This document shows, in pieces, positions 35,989-44,492 of a stretch of DNA of 64,000 bases. This stretch comes from Desulfobotulus mexicanus (GTDB taxonomy: Bacteria; Desulfobacterota; Desulfobacteria; Desulfobacterales; ASO4-4). The DNA is taken from contig NZ_VDMB01000005.1 in NCBI RefSeq assembly GCF_006175995.1, forward strand, positions 35,296 to 99,295, read 5' to 3'. Position numbers and translations under genes: made by a program. How positions within the stretch are numbered: position 1 is the first letter of the stretch; every line of letters starts with the position of its first letter. The notes beneath the pieces were generated by a model. The model was given only the letters and a program-made list of their open reading frames with translations. It had not been told where the DNA came from and searched no databases.

Positions 35989-38900
35989 TCAGGAGGTGAT
36001 ATGAAAAATCTGTGGCATTGTGTCTGGTCTTTCCTGGACGAATTCATTGAAAAAAGTTACCGAATCCGCTTTGGTCCAAAGCCCCACATAACCGTAAAGA
36101 TTGGTACTTCCGCTGTATTCAAGAATGGGATGATCCTCAAGGAATGCCAGAACCCGGTGGCCGGATATTTCCACCTGCAGCTTGTGCCATTGATTTCCAG
36201 CAATGGGGGTACAAGTACTTGCCCGTTCTATGCGCCTGCCATTTTTGAATTCAAAAAGAATAGCATTGTCTTCCAGTGCGTTGATGCGAAAAACAAAATA
36301 ATTGTCCCAGTCCCGGATGGCAAAGGCCAGTCCGCCAGCCTGATCGATGACTCCAGACAGTGGCTTAACCCTGACCCGTGCTCTGCCATCGTTCATCTTA
36401 CTGTCCATGGCGGCAACCAGCGGGAAGTAATAGTAAGCACCAATGTTGTCCAGCATTTCCTGATAACGTTTGCCCATAAGGTTTGTCATGGCCTGTGAAA
36501 CACCGGTTGAGATCCGTGAACCGAAGGCGGAACCGTTCTGGAGTATTCCTGTTTCCAGATTCAGCTCAGCAGTTTTCCAGTTTCCGGTGATCAGATAAAA
36601 ACCCTTTGGCGCATTCTCGTTTTGACTGTTCAGGAGCTTATCGTCATCCTGGAAAAAAGAATCCGCCAATGCAGCCACCTGTTCGAGAGTGTTCTGTGTA
36701 AGGTCAAGCATCTGGCTTGTACCCAGCAGGTACCCGAGTTTTTCAAGGGACTCTTCCATGCGGTTTTGATCCAGCCGCGTGAGGCTTGCTTCAATGAAAT
36801 CCCCTTTGGTGCTGGTTTCAAATCCAAGCCGGTCAAGCACGGCAGCCATGTATTGAATTCGCAGACAGCGGCTGTAATAGGCATCCGCTCCGCCGGAAAA
36901 TTGCAGGTTGATATAATTGTAGGCCGGATCTGTTCCGCACAGTGTATCCACTGTAACGGAGTGGTAGTTGAAGCGGGTACCAAGATTCATATAATCGGCA
37001 GAGACAAGAACATAGCTGGCTCCACCCTGAGGGTTCTTTTGGGGTATGGCCTGACTCACTATGCGGGGTATGAAGTTACGGGCAGAGGTTGTGATGGTCT
37101 TTGTCCAGTTGAGACGGGGATGGGAAAGTCCCCGCCATAGGGCGCGGAAAGGGCGGCTGACGACATCATGCACATTGAGGTCATCACATGTTGTTAAACC
37201 CTGGCGCAGTCCATTACCTAGATTAAGAGCGTGAAGATCTATGGGGATGCTTGTTCTGAGGTGTACCGCACCCTGAAGATGTTCCACGGACTCCCTGAAA
37301 TGGAACATCTCACGTATGACCATTTCATTACAGTAGCAGATAATGTCATGAACGGTTCGGCACTCTTCCTGGGTGAATTGCGGAAAGTCAGGCTCTGGCA
37401 GATTAAGAGGCGAAATCAAATCCAGCAGGCGTTGCAGTCTCAGGTGAATTGGGCTTGCGAAGATGGGCCGCTTCACCGGTCTCATGCCTTTCGCTAATTC
37501 CTCCACCACACCATCATAAACCCGCATTTGACTGGCCCACAGAGTGATTTCCTGGCCGTCTGCAAGGATGGTGGTGGCCGTCTCTGTATCAAAAAGGGCG
37601 GGTACACTAAATTCCCGGGCCACTGAGGCCAGATGGCTGGCAACACTGCCCGTATCGGTGATGATACCTCGTATTTTGCTCATCCATGGGGTGATGGAAG
37701 TGGACGCTGTGCGGGCCACCAGAATGGTGTCCGGATAAGGATTCAGTAAACCACCTTCGGCTTCCGTATTCGTCATCACCAGTACCCGTCCGGACACGAC
37801 ACCACCTGCAGCACACTTCCCGCCTTCGATGAGCAGGGGATGGTCTGCATACTCAGTAGCAGTTCCATATTCTCTTTCATGTGTCCCATCAGCTATGATC
37901 AGGGGCCGGACCTGTAAAATAAACAGACGATGATCATGATCCAGTGCCCATTCTATATCCAGAGGCCGCTGGAAAGAATCTTCCAGAACTTTGGCGGATT
38001 CCCACAGCTCACGAAGAAAGAGTGTTTCAGATGGGAAAGGAGCGCTTGTATCAGTTCCACCCGTCTCCAGGACGTTAAAGGTGGATTTTTTGATTCGGTA
38101 CGTACGTTGCGGGGAGATGTTTCCGGCGACCAGGGTATCTCCAAGGCCATGGACGGCACTGATCCGGATGGATTGACGATCTTCACCGACGGGGTCGGCG
38201 CTGTACAGCACACCGCTGAAAAGTGGCTGAACCATTTTCAAAACCAGGACGGCCATAGGGGTTTCGTGCTCGTCCAGTCCGTGATGCAGGCGATAGGAAA
38301 GTGCTGATGCCGAGTACTTGCTTGCCAGCACCTGTTTGTAAGCCTCGGATAATTTTTCAATGGGTACGTTTAAGACCGATGTGTATTGTCCGGCAAAGGA
38401 AATTTCTCCATCCTCTCCGATGGCACTGCTGCGTACTGCCAGATGTATATTGCCTGCTGTGTCACTGCTTAACGTGGATGTTGCAGCTTCCATAGCCTTG
38501 AGAATCTTTGCTGGCAGGGGGCTTTCAATAATAAGGGCCTGAATTTTTTTCCCGACGGATTCTATGGATGCCGGGTCATCTGCGGCAAGATGCCGTAAGG
38601 CATTGTCGATTTTATCCAGGAGGCCGTTTTCCTGTAAAAAAAAGTGAAAAGCGGAGGTGGTGATGGCAAAACCTGTAGGTACCGTAAGAGCCAGCTCGCG
38701 TTGTATGCGGGCAAGGTTGGCCGCTTTGGCTCCCACAATGCGGGACTGAACTGCCCCAATCTGGGAGATTTCCAGGGTGAGGGGATCTGTGGAAGTCGGG
38801 GAAGCAAAGTGCAGCTCATCTTTTACACTGCGGTAAAGACTTCGAAAAATAGCGGATAAGTACTCATATTGCTCCGTTGATAGCATGGACAATATCTGTA

Positions 38901-39129
38901 CCATTGATTCGACTTCGGAGAAGAGATCGTTACATTTATGTGCCACCATCTGCATGGTAAATGGCTGGCTGCCATAGTAAGTCCGATCAAGATCAGCCAT
39001 ATGACTGAGCGCAATACGGTGATGATCGAGAAATGACCTGAAGTGATGATAGCGGACAAGATACTCCGATTCCGCATCGGGCAGCAGACGACAGACATTT
39101 CCGTCTTCATTTTTTTGGAACCATACCAT
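35989..39129 (-). CDS. PEP-synthase-like phosphotransferase with an unusual C-terminus
   Basis: 1046 residues. A helical region (1-125) leads into the PPDK/PEP-synthase ATP-binding domain (about 130-440: VRSSAIGEDGEISFAGQYTSVLNV, then DIEWALD..LFILQVRPL). The swivelling His domain follows (ITDTGSVASHLASVAREFSVPAL, catalytic His). The usual PEP/pyruvate TIM barrel is absent. Instead there is a region of about 300 residues I do not recognise, then a LamG/DUF1080-like beta-sandwich (about 870-1046: GLAFAIRDWDNYFVFRIN, YGYVGLWTKADSVTFFNEF). It probably makes a phospho-His from ATP and passes phosphate to an unknown acceptor. GGGAGG precedes the ATG. Confidence 0.82.
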   Translation of the reverse strand: MVWFQKNEDGNVCRLLPDAESEYLVRYHHFRSFLDHHRIALSHMADLDRTYYGSQPFTMQMVAHKCNDLFSEVESMVQILSMLSTEQYEYLSAIFRSLYRSVKDELHFASPTSTDPLTLEISQIGAVQSRIVGAKAANLARIQRELALTVPTGFAITTSAFHFFLQENGLLDKIDNALRHLAADDPASIESVGKKIQALIIESPLPAKILKAMEAATSTLSSDTAGNIHLAVRSSAIGEDGEISFAGQYTSVLNVPIEKLSEAYKQVLASKYSASALSYRLHHGLDEHETPMAVLVLKMVQPLFSGVLYSADPVGEDRQSIRISAVHGLGDTLVAGNISPQRTYRIKKSTFNVLETGGTDTSAPFPSETLFLRELWESAKVLEDSFQRPLDIEWALDHDHRLFILQVRPLIIADGTHEREYGTATEYADHPLLIEGGKCAAGGVVSGRVLVMTNTEAEGGLLNPYPDTILVARTASTSITPWMSKIRGIITDTGSVASHLASVAREFSVPALFDTETATTILADGQEITLWASQMRVYDGVVEELAKGMRPVKRPIFASPIHLRLQRLLDLISPLNLPEPDFPQFTQEECRTVHDIICYCNEMVIREMFHFRESVEHLQGAVHLRTSIPIDLHALNLGNGLRQGLTTCDDLNVHDVVSRPFRALWRGLSHPRLNWTKTITTSARNFIPRIVSQAIPQKNPQGGASYVLVSADYMNLGTRFNYHSVTVDTLCGTDPAYNYINLQFSGGADAYYSRCLRIQYMAAVLDRLGFETSTKGDFIEASLTRLDQNRMEESLEKLGYLLGTSQMLDLTQNTLEQVAALADSFFQDDDKLLNSQNENAPKGFYLITGNWKTAELNLETGILQNGSAFGSRISTGVSQAMTNLMGKRYQEMLDNIGAYYYFPLVAAMDSKMNDGRARVRVKPLSGVIDQAGGLAFAIRDWDNYFVFRINALEDNAILFEFKNGRRIERASTCTPIAGNQWHKLQVEISGHRVLAFLEDHPILEYSGSTNLYGYVGLWTKADSVTFFNEFVQERPDTMPQIFHITS

Positions 39130-39222
39130 GAGATACCTCCCACCCGACGAAACTCAAATTATCATTATACTTTTTTCAGACGTAAAAGGCAGGCCGGAAG
39201 CAACCCGGCCCGCCTGAATCTC

Positions 39223-39501
39223 TTACCCACCGAAATAGCTGAGGCAGTCTTTCATATTCGCGACATGGCTGTCAATCTGCTTGCCGAAGCGGCATTTCAG
39301 GTCATCCACCAGATGATAGACATATTCCTGAGCCCCTTCCTCACCATATTTTTCCCGGAACATGGCAGCGTTGATGAGCACCCTGGAAAAATCATGACGC
39401 TCATATTTGGTCTCCGGACTGTCAATCCATTCGTGGACCTCGCGGTACTCTTTGCCGGTTCGGGCCAGGCTTGCGGCAATGTGTTCGTTCAGTTCAGGCA
39501 T
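39223..39501 (-). CDS. small unknown protein heading the chrB operon
   Basis: 92 residues, acidic, soluble, rich in His, Glu and Asp (EVHEWIDSPETKYERHD, YHLVDDLKCRFGKQIDSH). AAGGAG lies seven bases upstream. Looks mostly helical and ends YFGG. I do not recognise the family with certainty; His/Glu spacing would allow metal binding. 93 bp upstream of the PEP-synthase-like gene. Confidence 0.7.
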   Translation of the reverse strand: MPELNEHIAASLARTGKEYREVHEWIDSPETKYERHDFSRVLINAAMFREKYGEEGAQEYVYHLVDDLKCRFGKQIDSHVANMKDCLSYFGG

Positions 39502-39583
39502 TTTTTTCTCCTTAGTTCAGGGGGGGAGGATTGTTTTTTATTGAAGGACCGGGAACAGATTTTTCTTTATCACAGTTGTAATT

Positions 39584-39649
39584 TATCATGATACAAAAGT
39601 ATGTCAATTGACATTTTTTGGGTGGGGGTATATCACAATTGCGATTGTG
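39584..39649. promoter_or_regulatory. palindromes and promoter between chrB operon and MFS gene
   Basis: Three inverted repeats in a row: TATCATGATA (39584-39593), the perfect 14-mer ATGTCAATTGACAT (39601-39614), and CACAAT-TGCG-ATTGTG (39634-39649). A plus-strand promoter candidate overlaps them: TTGACA (39608), 17 bases, TATCAC (39631). The palindromes would thus cover -35 and -10, as for a repressor. The 14-mer also presents TTGACA to the minus strand. Confidence 0.6.
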
Positions 39650-39697
39650 GCTTTTTCAGGGCTGCAACAACAGGACTCTCCACGGTACGAGGTTTCA

Positions 39698-40900
39698 ATG
39701 AATGCATCGTTTATGACCGCACTGTTTTCCGTTGGTTTTATGGCCAGATTTTCCTATGCACTGGCACGCAATCCGGTTCTTCCGCTTTTTGCCCTCTATC
39801 TTGGAGCAGGGCCGGAGGCCATTGGTCTTGCCGTTGGTATTTCAACTGTGACAGGCATCCTTTTCAAAATGCCTGCCGGAGCGCTTTCAGATATCATTGG
39901 CCGCAGAAAGACCATGCTGGCTGGACTGTGTTTCTTTGCTCTCATCCCCTTCGCGTACTTTTTCATTTCAAGCTATACCATGCTGGTGGTGGTTCGCTTC
40001 CTCCACGGCTTTGCCACGGCCATTTATGGCCCTGTGGCCATGGCTGTGGTTGCGGATGTGGCAGGACCCAAAAAGGGGGAGATGCTCTCCTGGTTTTCAT
40101 CTGTCACCATCATGGGAACCCTTGCCGGAGCCCCTGTCGGTGGCCTGCTCCTGTCCCTTATGGGAGGCGCACATGGAGCATCAGATACCACCTTTCATGT
40201 GATTTACGGCATTGTGGCAGCCACAGGGGTTCTGGCGCTGTTGCTTGGCATGGCCTTTCTTCTTAAGGATGAAAAAAAATCACAGGATCAGAGTACTGAG
40301 CCATGGTTCAGGAAGTTCATCTCAGGTATCCGGGAGGTGAGCAGGGATCGCAGGGTTATCGCAGCTTCAGGCATGGAAGGGGTGCAGAACATGGCCATGG
40401 GGGCCCTGGAGGCATTTCTGCCCATTTACGCCGTTACGGTGGTAGGACTTTCCGCATTTGAGGCAGGGCTTCTCTGGGCAGGGCAGATGATCACGACCAT
40501 GCTGGCCAAACCTCTCATGGGACGTTTTTCCGATGGACATGGGCGAAATGGCATTATAGTTACAGGCATGCTGTGCTGCGCCGCACCCTTTGCCCTGATT
40601 CCCACTCTGACCAGTTTCTGGTCATTGATGGCAGCCTGTCTGGTCTTCGGTCTGGGTGAGGCTCTGGTCACATCCTCATCCGCTGCTCTGGTGGCGGATC
40701 TTTGCAGGGAAAAACACTATGGAACAGCCATGGGCGTATTCGGAACCCTGTATGATGTGGGCCATGCCTCAGGCCCCATCGTCAGTGGAATTCTTGTGGG
40801 GATGCTGGGATATGGCTGGGCCTTTGGCATCATGGCGGCTGTGCTTGTGCTAGCCATTCCCTTCTTCCTTGGGGCGATGGGAGGAAGGACCGCTGCATGA
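39698..40900 (+). CDS. MFS exporter
   Basis: 400 residues, twelve transmembrane helices. Motif A GALSDIIGRRKTM after helix 2 and a related GRFSDGHGRNG after helix 8. Start at 39698 is preceded by GAGG. Likely a drug or anion exporter; substrate unknown. Divergent from the chrB operon with shared palindromes, so probably the transport part of that module. Confidence 0.88.
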   Translation: MNASFMTALFSVGFMARFSYALARNPVLPLFALYLGAGPEAIGLAVGISTVTGILFKMPAGALSDIIGRRKTMLAGLCFFALIPFAYFFISSYTMLVVVRFLHGFATAIYGPVAMAVVADVAGPKKGEMLSWFSSVTIMGTLAGAPVGGLLLSLMGGAHGASDTTFHVIYGIVAATGVLALLLGMAFLLKDEKKSQDQSTEPWFRKFISGIREVSRDRRVIAASGMEGVQNMAMGALEAFLPIYAVTVVGLSAFEAGLLWAGQMITTMLAKPLMGRFSDGHGRNGIIVTGMLCCAAPFALIPTLTSFWSLMAACLVFGLGEALVTSSSAALVADLCREKHYGTAMGVFGTLYDVGHASGPIVSGILVGMLGYGWAFGIMAAVLVLAIPFFLGAMGGRTAA

Positions 40901-41101
40901 ACTCAGTGACTCGACTTTGGCCTTTCCTGAGCTCGCCCTGTCGGACAGGTGCCCCGCTGTTTGTATGTAAAATGGAGTTATAGAATGCCATCATGGTAAA
41001 TGTAAAAAGAAGCTTTTTGATTATCCGGAACGGATCTGTCTTCTGGACCTGGCCTCCGTCTGTCCTGAAGGCCAGGCAAAGGCCAGAGCACGGCAAGAAG
41101 C

Positions 41102-42739
41102 TTAAACACTCCCCGCCTGCAGCGCCATCTGCTTTCTCAGATAATAGTCATAGCTGCCTTCGTAGGGAATCATGCGGCCATGGTCGATTTCAAAAACCCG
41201 GCTCACAAGGGAGCGGAGAAAGTGGCGGTCATGGCTGACAATGAGCACCGTTCCCTCAAAGGCCTGCAGGGCGTCCAGCAGTACCTCCCGTGACTGAATG
41301 TCCAGATGGTTGGTTGGCTCATCGAGGATGAGGAAATTTAAGGGCCGGGCCAGCAGGGTAGCCAGAACCACCCGGCTTTTTTCTCCACCGGAGAGCTTGT
41401 CTATCCTTTTGTAAACATCATCCCCCTGAAAGAGAAAGGCAGCGCAGAGGTTGCGGATCACCCCCAGTCCTGCGGTGGGAAGAACGTCCTGAACCGTATC
41501 CAGCACGCTTTTTTCAGGGTTGAGAATGTCCATGGAATGCTGGCTGAAATAGCCTGCGTGCACATTGGCTCCTATGGTAACCCTTCCCGCGCTGGGCTCG
41601 GTCCTTTGGGCCAGTACCTGTAAAAAGGTGGATTTGCCCGCACCGTTCACCCCAACCACAGCTACTTTGTCTCCCCTGTGTATCATCCCGGATATACCGC
41701 CAAAAACCGAGTGCTCTCCCCCTTCGGGCGTCTGCCAGGTTTTGCCGAGGTTTTCCATGGTAACCACATCGTCTCCGGACCGGGGCGGTGTCTCAAAGGT
41801 AAAACGGATTTTTTTCTGGTCCGGCGGAAGTACAATGCGTTCGATTTTTTCCAGTTTTTTCACCCTGGACTGCACCTGTGCCGCATGGGAGGCTCTGGCT
41901 GCAAATTTGGCTATGAACTCCTCTTCCTTGGCCAGCATGTCCTGCTGACGCTTGAAGCTGGATTCCAGCTGTTCCCGCCGGATTTCCCTTTCCTTTATAA
42001 AAAAATCATAATTGCCGGTGTAGGTGGTGGCCCCGCCGTTGCCGACTTCAATGATGCGGGAGACAATGCTGTTCATGAATTCCTGATCATGGCAGGTCAT
42101 GAGCAGGGCACCCTTAAAGGTGGAAGCCAGCCAGTTTTCAAGCCAGAGAATGGATTCCAGATCCAGATGGTTGGTGGGTTCGTCCAGAAGCAGCACATCC
42201 GGGTTGGTGGTGAGTATTTTTGCTAAGGCTATGCGCATCTTCCACCCGCCACTGAAGGCTTCCACGGGCCGGTGATAGGCATCGGGACCTATGCCAAGGC
42301 CAGTGAGCACACTCTGGGCGCGGGATTCCAGTTCATAACCGCCCTGATGTTCAAAGCTTTCCACCGCCTCGCCGTAGCGTTCCAGAAGTTCAGCCAGAGC
42401 ATTCTCATCCATGGGTTCCGCCATGGATGCTTCCATTTTTCTGATATTTTCTCCTAAGGAAACCACATCCCCCACCGCTGCCATCACTTCTTCCAGTGCG
42501 CTGCGTCCTGCCATGTCTCCCACATCCTGGGAAAAATAGCCGATGCGGATTTTAAGGCTCCGGGAAATGTCTCCGCCATCGGGCATTTCTTCCCCCATGA
42601 TCAGGCGGAAGATGGTGGTTTTTCCGGCACCGTTAGGCCCTACAAGGCCGGTACGGGTTCCGGGAAGAATCTGCAGGCTGGCATTGTCAAACAATACCTG
42701 ATTACCATGATGGCGTGAAATCCGATTCAGATGAATCAT
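41102..42739 (-). CDS. ABC-F family ribosome-associated ATPase
   Basis: 545 residues with two ABC domains: Walker A GPNGAGKTT and GVNGAGKST, signatures FSGGWKMR and LSGGEKSR, and two LDEPTNHLD motifs. A linker rich in charged residues lies between, and there are no membrane helices. ABC-F proteins act on the ribosome in stalled translation or antibiotic protection (Uup/YbiT type). Start at 42739 with AAGGAG. Its last 90 codons are duplicated at 34.4 kb. Confidence 0.93.
   Translation of the reverse strand: MIHLNRISRHHGNQVLFDNASLQILPGTRTGLVGPNGAGKTTIFRLIMGEEMPDGGDISRSLKIRIGYFSQDVGDMAGRSALEEVMAAVGDVVSLGENIRKMEASMAEPMDENALAELLERYGEAVESFEHQGGYELESRAQSVLTGLGIGPDAYHRPVEAFSGGWKMRIALAKILTTNPDVLLLDEPTNHLDLESILWLENWLASTFKGALLMTCHDQEFMNSIVSRIIEVGNGGATTYTGNYDFFIKEREIRREQLESSFKRQQDMLAKEEEFIAKFAARASHAAQVQSRVKKLEKIERIVLPPDQKKIRFTFETPPRSGDDVVTMENLGKTWQTPEGGEHSVFGGISGMIHRGDKVAVVGVNGAGKSTFLQVLAQRTEPSAGRVTIGANVHAGYFSQHSMDILNPEKSVLDTVQDVLPTAGLGVIRNLCAAFLFQGDDVYKRIDKLSGGEKSRVVLATLLARPLNFLILDEPTNHLDIQSREVLLDALQAFEGTVLIVSHDRHFLRSLVSRVFEIDHGRMIPYEGSYDYYLRKQMALQAGSV
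41112..41382 (-). repeat. direct repeat, right copy (271 bp)
   Basis: The intact 3' part of the ABC-F gene, matching 34387-34657 with four substitutions. Outside the block the flanks are unrelated. Confidence 0.93.
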
Positions 42740-42821
42740 TAAAAACTCCTTGGAAAATCCTGTGGCAGAGGCCAGATCAGGCTTAGTTTCTATTGACAGA
42801 AGAAGGCACACAGGCTGTCTG

Positions 42822-42892
42822 AAAAAAAATGCTATCCATAAAAAAAGGCAGGGATAAGCCTCTGCAAATGAAAAGCCTGCATGGGATAGCAT
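42822..42892 (-). promoter_or_regulatory. candidate attenuator hairpin in the ABC-F leader
   Basis: On the minus strand ATGCTATCC pairs perfectly with GGATAGCAT, which is followed directly by eight T. An inner GCAGG/CCTGC pair strengthens the stem. It lies 90-150 bases before the ABC-F start, so it would stop transcription unless disrupted. The leader is open in frame with the gene but has no ribosome site. Confidence 0.55.
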
Positions 42893-42934
42893 GTAAAAAA
42901 ATGGAATTCAAACACATAAGATACTTTCTACAAA

Positions 42935-42962
42935 GATAAGTGCAGGCCATTTCTCACTTATC
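42935..42962. promoter_or_regulatory. 8-bp inverted repeat in the divergent ABC-F / acyltransferase gap
   Basis: GATAAGTG and CACTTATC separated by 12 bases. Possible operator. The remaining part of the 352-bp gap holds the hairpins listed on either side. Confidence 0.35.
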
Positions 42963-43045
42963 AATGCGGCCATATTTCCTTGCATGCGACTTGTTTTCCC
43001 TTCCGCCTTTCCCTATGTTACCCACGTTTGGACAGGACAAGCAGA

Positions 43046-43073
43046 CCTGCATTTTTGCAGGAGATCTTTTTTT
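43046..43073 (+). terminator. terminator-like hairpin upstream of the acyltransferase
   Basis: CCTGCA-TTTT-TGCAGG followed by AGATC and seven T, ending about 20 bases before the gene start. No upstream plus-strand gene is close, so it may be a leader attenuator. Confidence 0.45.
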
Positions 43074-43091
43074 CACTCATAATGACCCGCA

Positions 43092-43715
43092 ATGAAAGCC
43101 ATTAAAAACATGAAAGTACAAAAAACTACCGTCTTTGACATGCCTGTTATCAATACGATTTTATGGCTTATGGCCAGTTTTACACTCTGGGTTTTCGGTT
43201 GGAAAATAGAGGGTGATGTACCCGAAGAAGAAAAAAAACTGGTGATGATAGCCGCTCCCCATACCTCCAACTGGGATTATTTCTGGACCCTTCTTCTGGC
43301 CCTGAAATTGAGGCTGAAGGTGTATATGATGGGGAAAAAGGAGATTACGGAAAAACCCATGGGTTTTATTCTGAAATGGATGGGGCTGGTTCCCGTGGAT
43401 CGGAGTCAGAGGGGCAACACCGTGGAGCAGGCCGTGGAAATTTTTGCAAAATCGGAAAAAATGGTGCTGATTATCCCGCCATCCGGAACCCGCAGCAGGG
43501 TATCCCAATGGAAAACGGGATTTTATCATATTGCAGCCGGGGCAAATGTGCCCATAGGTCTTGGATATCTGGATTATGCAAGAAAAAAAGGAGGCATGGG
43601 CATGCTGCTGCATCCTTCCGGGGATATGGCAGCGGATATGGAAGCCATCCGTGCCTTTTACAGTGGTATTACTGGAAAATATCCGGAAAAATCCTTTGTT
43701 GATGAAAAGGAGTAG
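43092..43715 (+). CDS. PlsC-type acyltransferase
   Basis: 207 residues. The acyltransferase HX4D box appears as HTSNWD (residues 57-62), and IPPSGTRSRV is the second conserved block. One N-terminal hydrophobic segment. Probably acylates a lipid precursor at the membrane. The start is unclear, with no ribosome site before 43092 or 43110. Confidence 0.8.
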   Translation: MKAIKNMKVQKTTVFDMPVINTILWLMASFTLWVFGWKIEGDVPEEEKKLVMIAAPHTSNWDYFWTLLLALKLRLKVYMMGKKEITEKPMGFILKWMGLVPVDRSQRGNTVEQAVEIFAKSEKMVLIIPPSGTRSRVSQWKTGFYHIAAGANVPIGLGYLDYARKKGGMGMLLHPSGDMAADMEAIRAFYSGITGKYPEKSFVDEKE

Positions 43716-43732
43716 GCTGCTTTAAGCAGAAT

Positions 43733-44098
43733 TTATAGAGAGTTATCTGTCCATGAAGATTTTGGTCCAAGCCCCAGAAGCTCCCTTGCCTTTTCAATGC
43801 CTTCAAGGGTAACACCCATGGGGACAAGTCCGCTGGCCTGCAAATCTTTTTTGAGTTTCTGCCAGGCTTCCAGTGTCTGCTGCTCCTTTCTGTAGCTTTC
43901 TTCGGAAAGGTAGCAGCGGCCCGGTGTCAACCCCCTTTTGTATTCTGCCTCTCCGGTTTCCATGTTCACCCTGTGACCATTTTCCAGATACAGCCAGCGG
44001 TCCTCAATTTTTATGATGACCGTAGGCCCTGTTTTGGCGGCGTTACGCATTGAAGTGAGACTTTTTACCCAGAAAACTTCCTGACCTTCCCTGAACAT
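43733..44098 (-). CDS. small unknown cytoplasmic protein
   Basis: 121 residues. The N-terminal half looks like a small beta-barrel (GQEVFWVKSLTSMRNAAKTGPTVIIKIEDRWLYLENG) and the C-terminal half is helical and charged. GGAGG precedes the ATG, so it is likely real. Convergent with the acyltransferase with an 17-bp gap. No family recognised. Confidence 0.6.
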   Translation of the reverse strand: MFREGQEVFWVKSLTSMRNAAKTGPTVIIKIEDRWLYLENGHRVNMETGEAEYKRGLTPGRCYLSEESYRKEQQTLEAWQKLKKDLQASGLVPMGVTLEGIEKARELLGLGPKSSWTDNSL

Positions 44099-44124
44099 GT
44101 TCCTCCTGCTTTTTTTCTGGTTCC

Positions 44125-44472
44125 GTAATTATTCATCACTATTTTCTAAAGACCACATCTGTCACGCAGTTGCATAGGCACCCAGGCTATTTGCCTGTGA
44201 CGCAATCTTATTCGGAAGCTTTTTGCCCTGTGCGGAACCGGCAAAAACTCGCCGCCACAGGCAGGAGGCGCTTTTTGATTACCATGGCAGGCTTCAGCAC
44301 GCTGCCTTTGTGGCGGCTCAGACAGTTTGCCGCTTCTTTCGCACAGGTCTGCAAAGCTCTGATCCGAAACGATTGCAATGTCACTTGCAAATAGCCACGG
44401 AGCCTTGCAACAGTACGAAGCTGCTGCAATTACAGCATTGACAGTTCAGATTAAACTGTGCTGAATAATTAC
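44125..44472. mobile_element. 348-bp MITE-like element, copy B
   Basis: Left end GTAATTATTCATCAC, right end GTGCTGAATAATTAC (inverse GTAATTATTCAGCAC): 14 of 15 match. The interior is aligned along its full length with copies A and D in the same orientation. The flanking octamers CTGGTTCC and CTTCGTAT do not match, so the target duplication is lost or never formed. Occupies most of the 394-bp gap before the FAD-oxidoreductase gene end. Confidence 0.87.
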
Positions 44473-44492
44473 CTTCGTATTTTATTCAGCAC

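Noticed and set aside
40993-41238. Plus-strand 81-residue frame at the edge of the ABC-F gene
   Set aside because: Mostly antisense to the ABC-F end; no ribosome site or known domain.
42740-42892. N-terminal 51-residue extension of the ABC-F protein
   Set aside because: No ribosome site at 42892, while AAGGAG stands before 42739, where the ABC-F homology begins.
44117-44480. 8-bp target duplication for copy B
   Set aside because: Flanking octamers CTGGTTCC and CTTCGTAT do not match, so it is not claimed for this copy.
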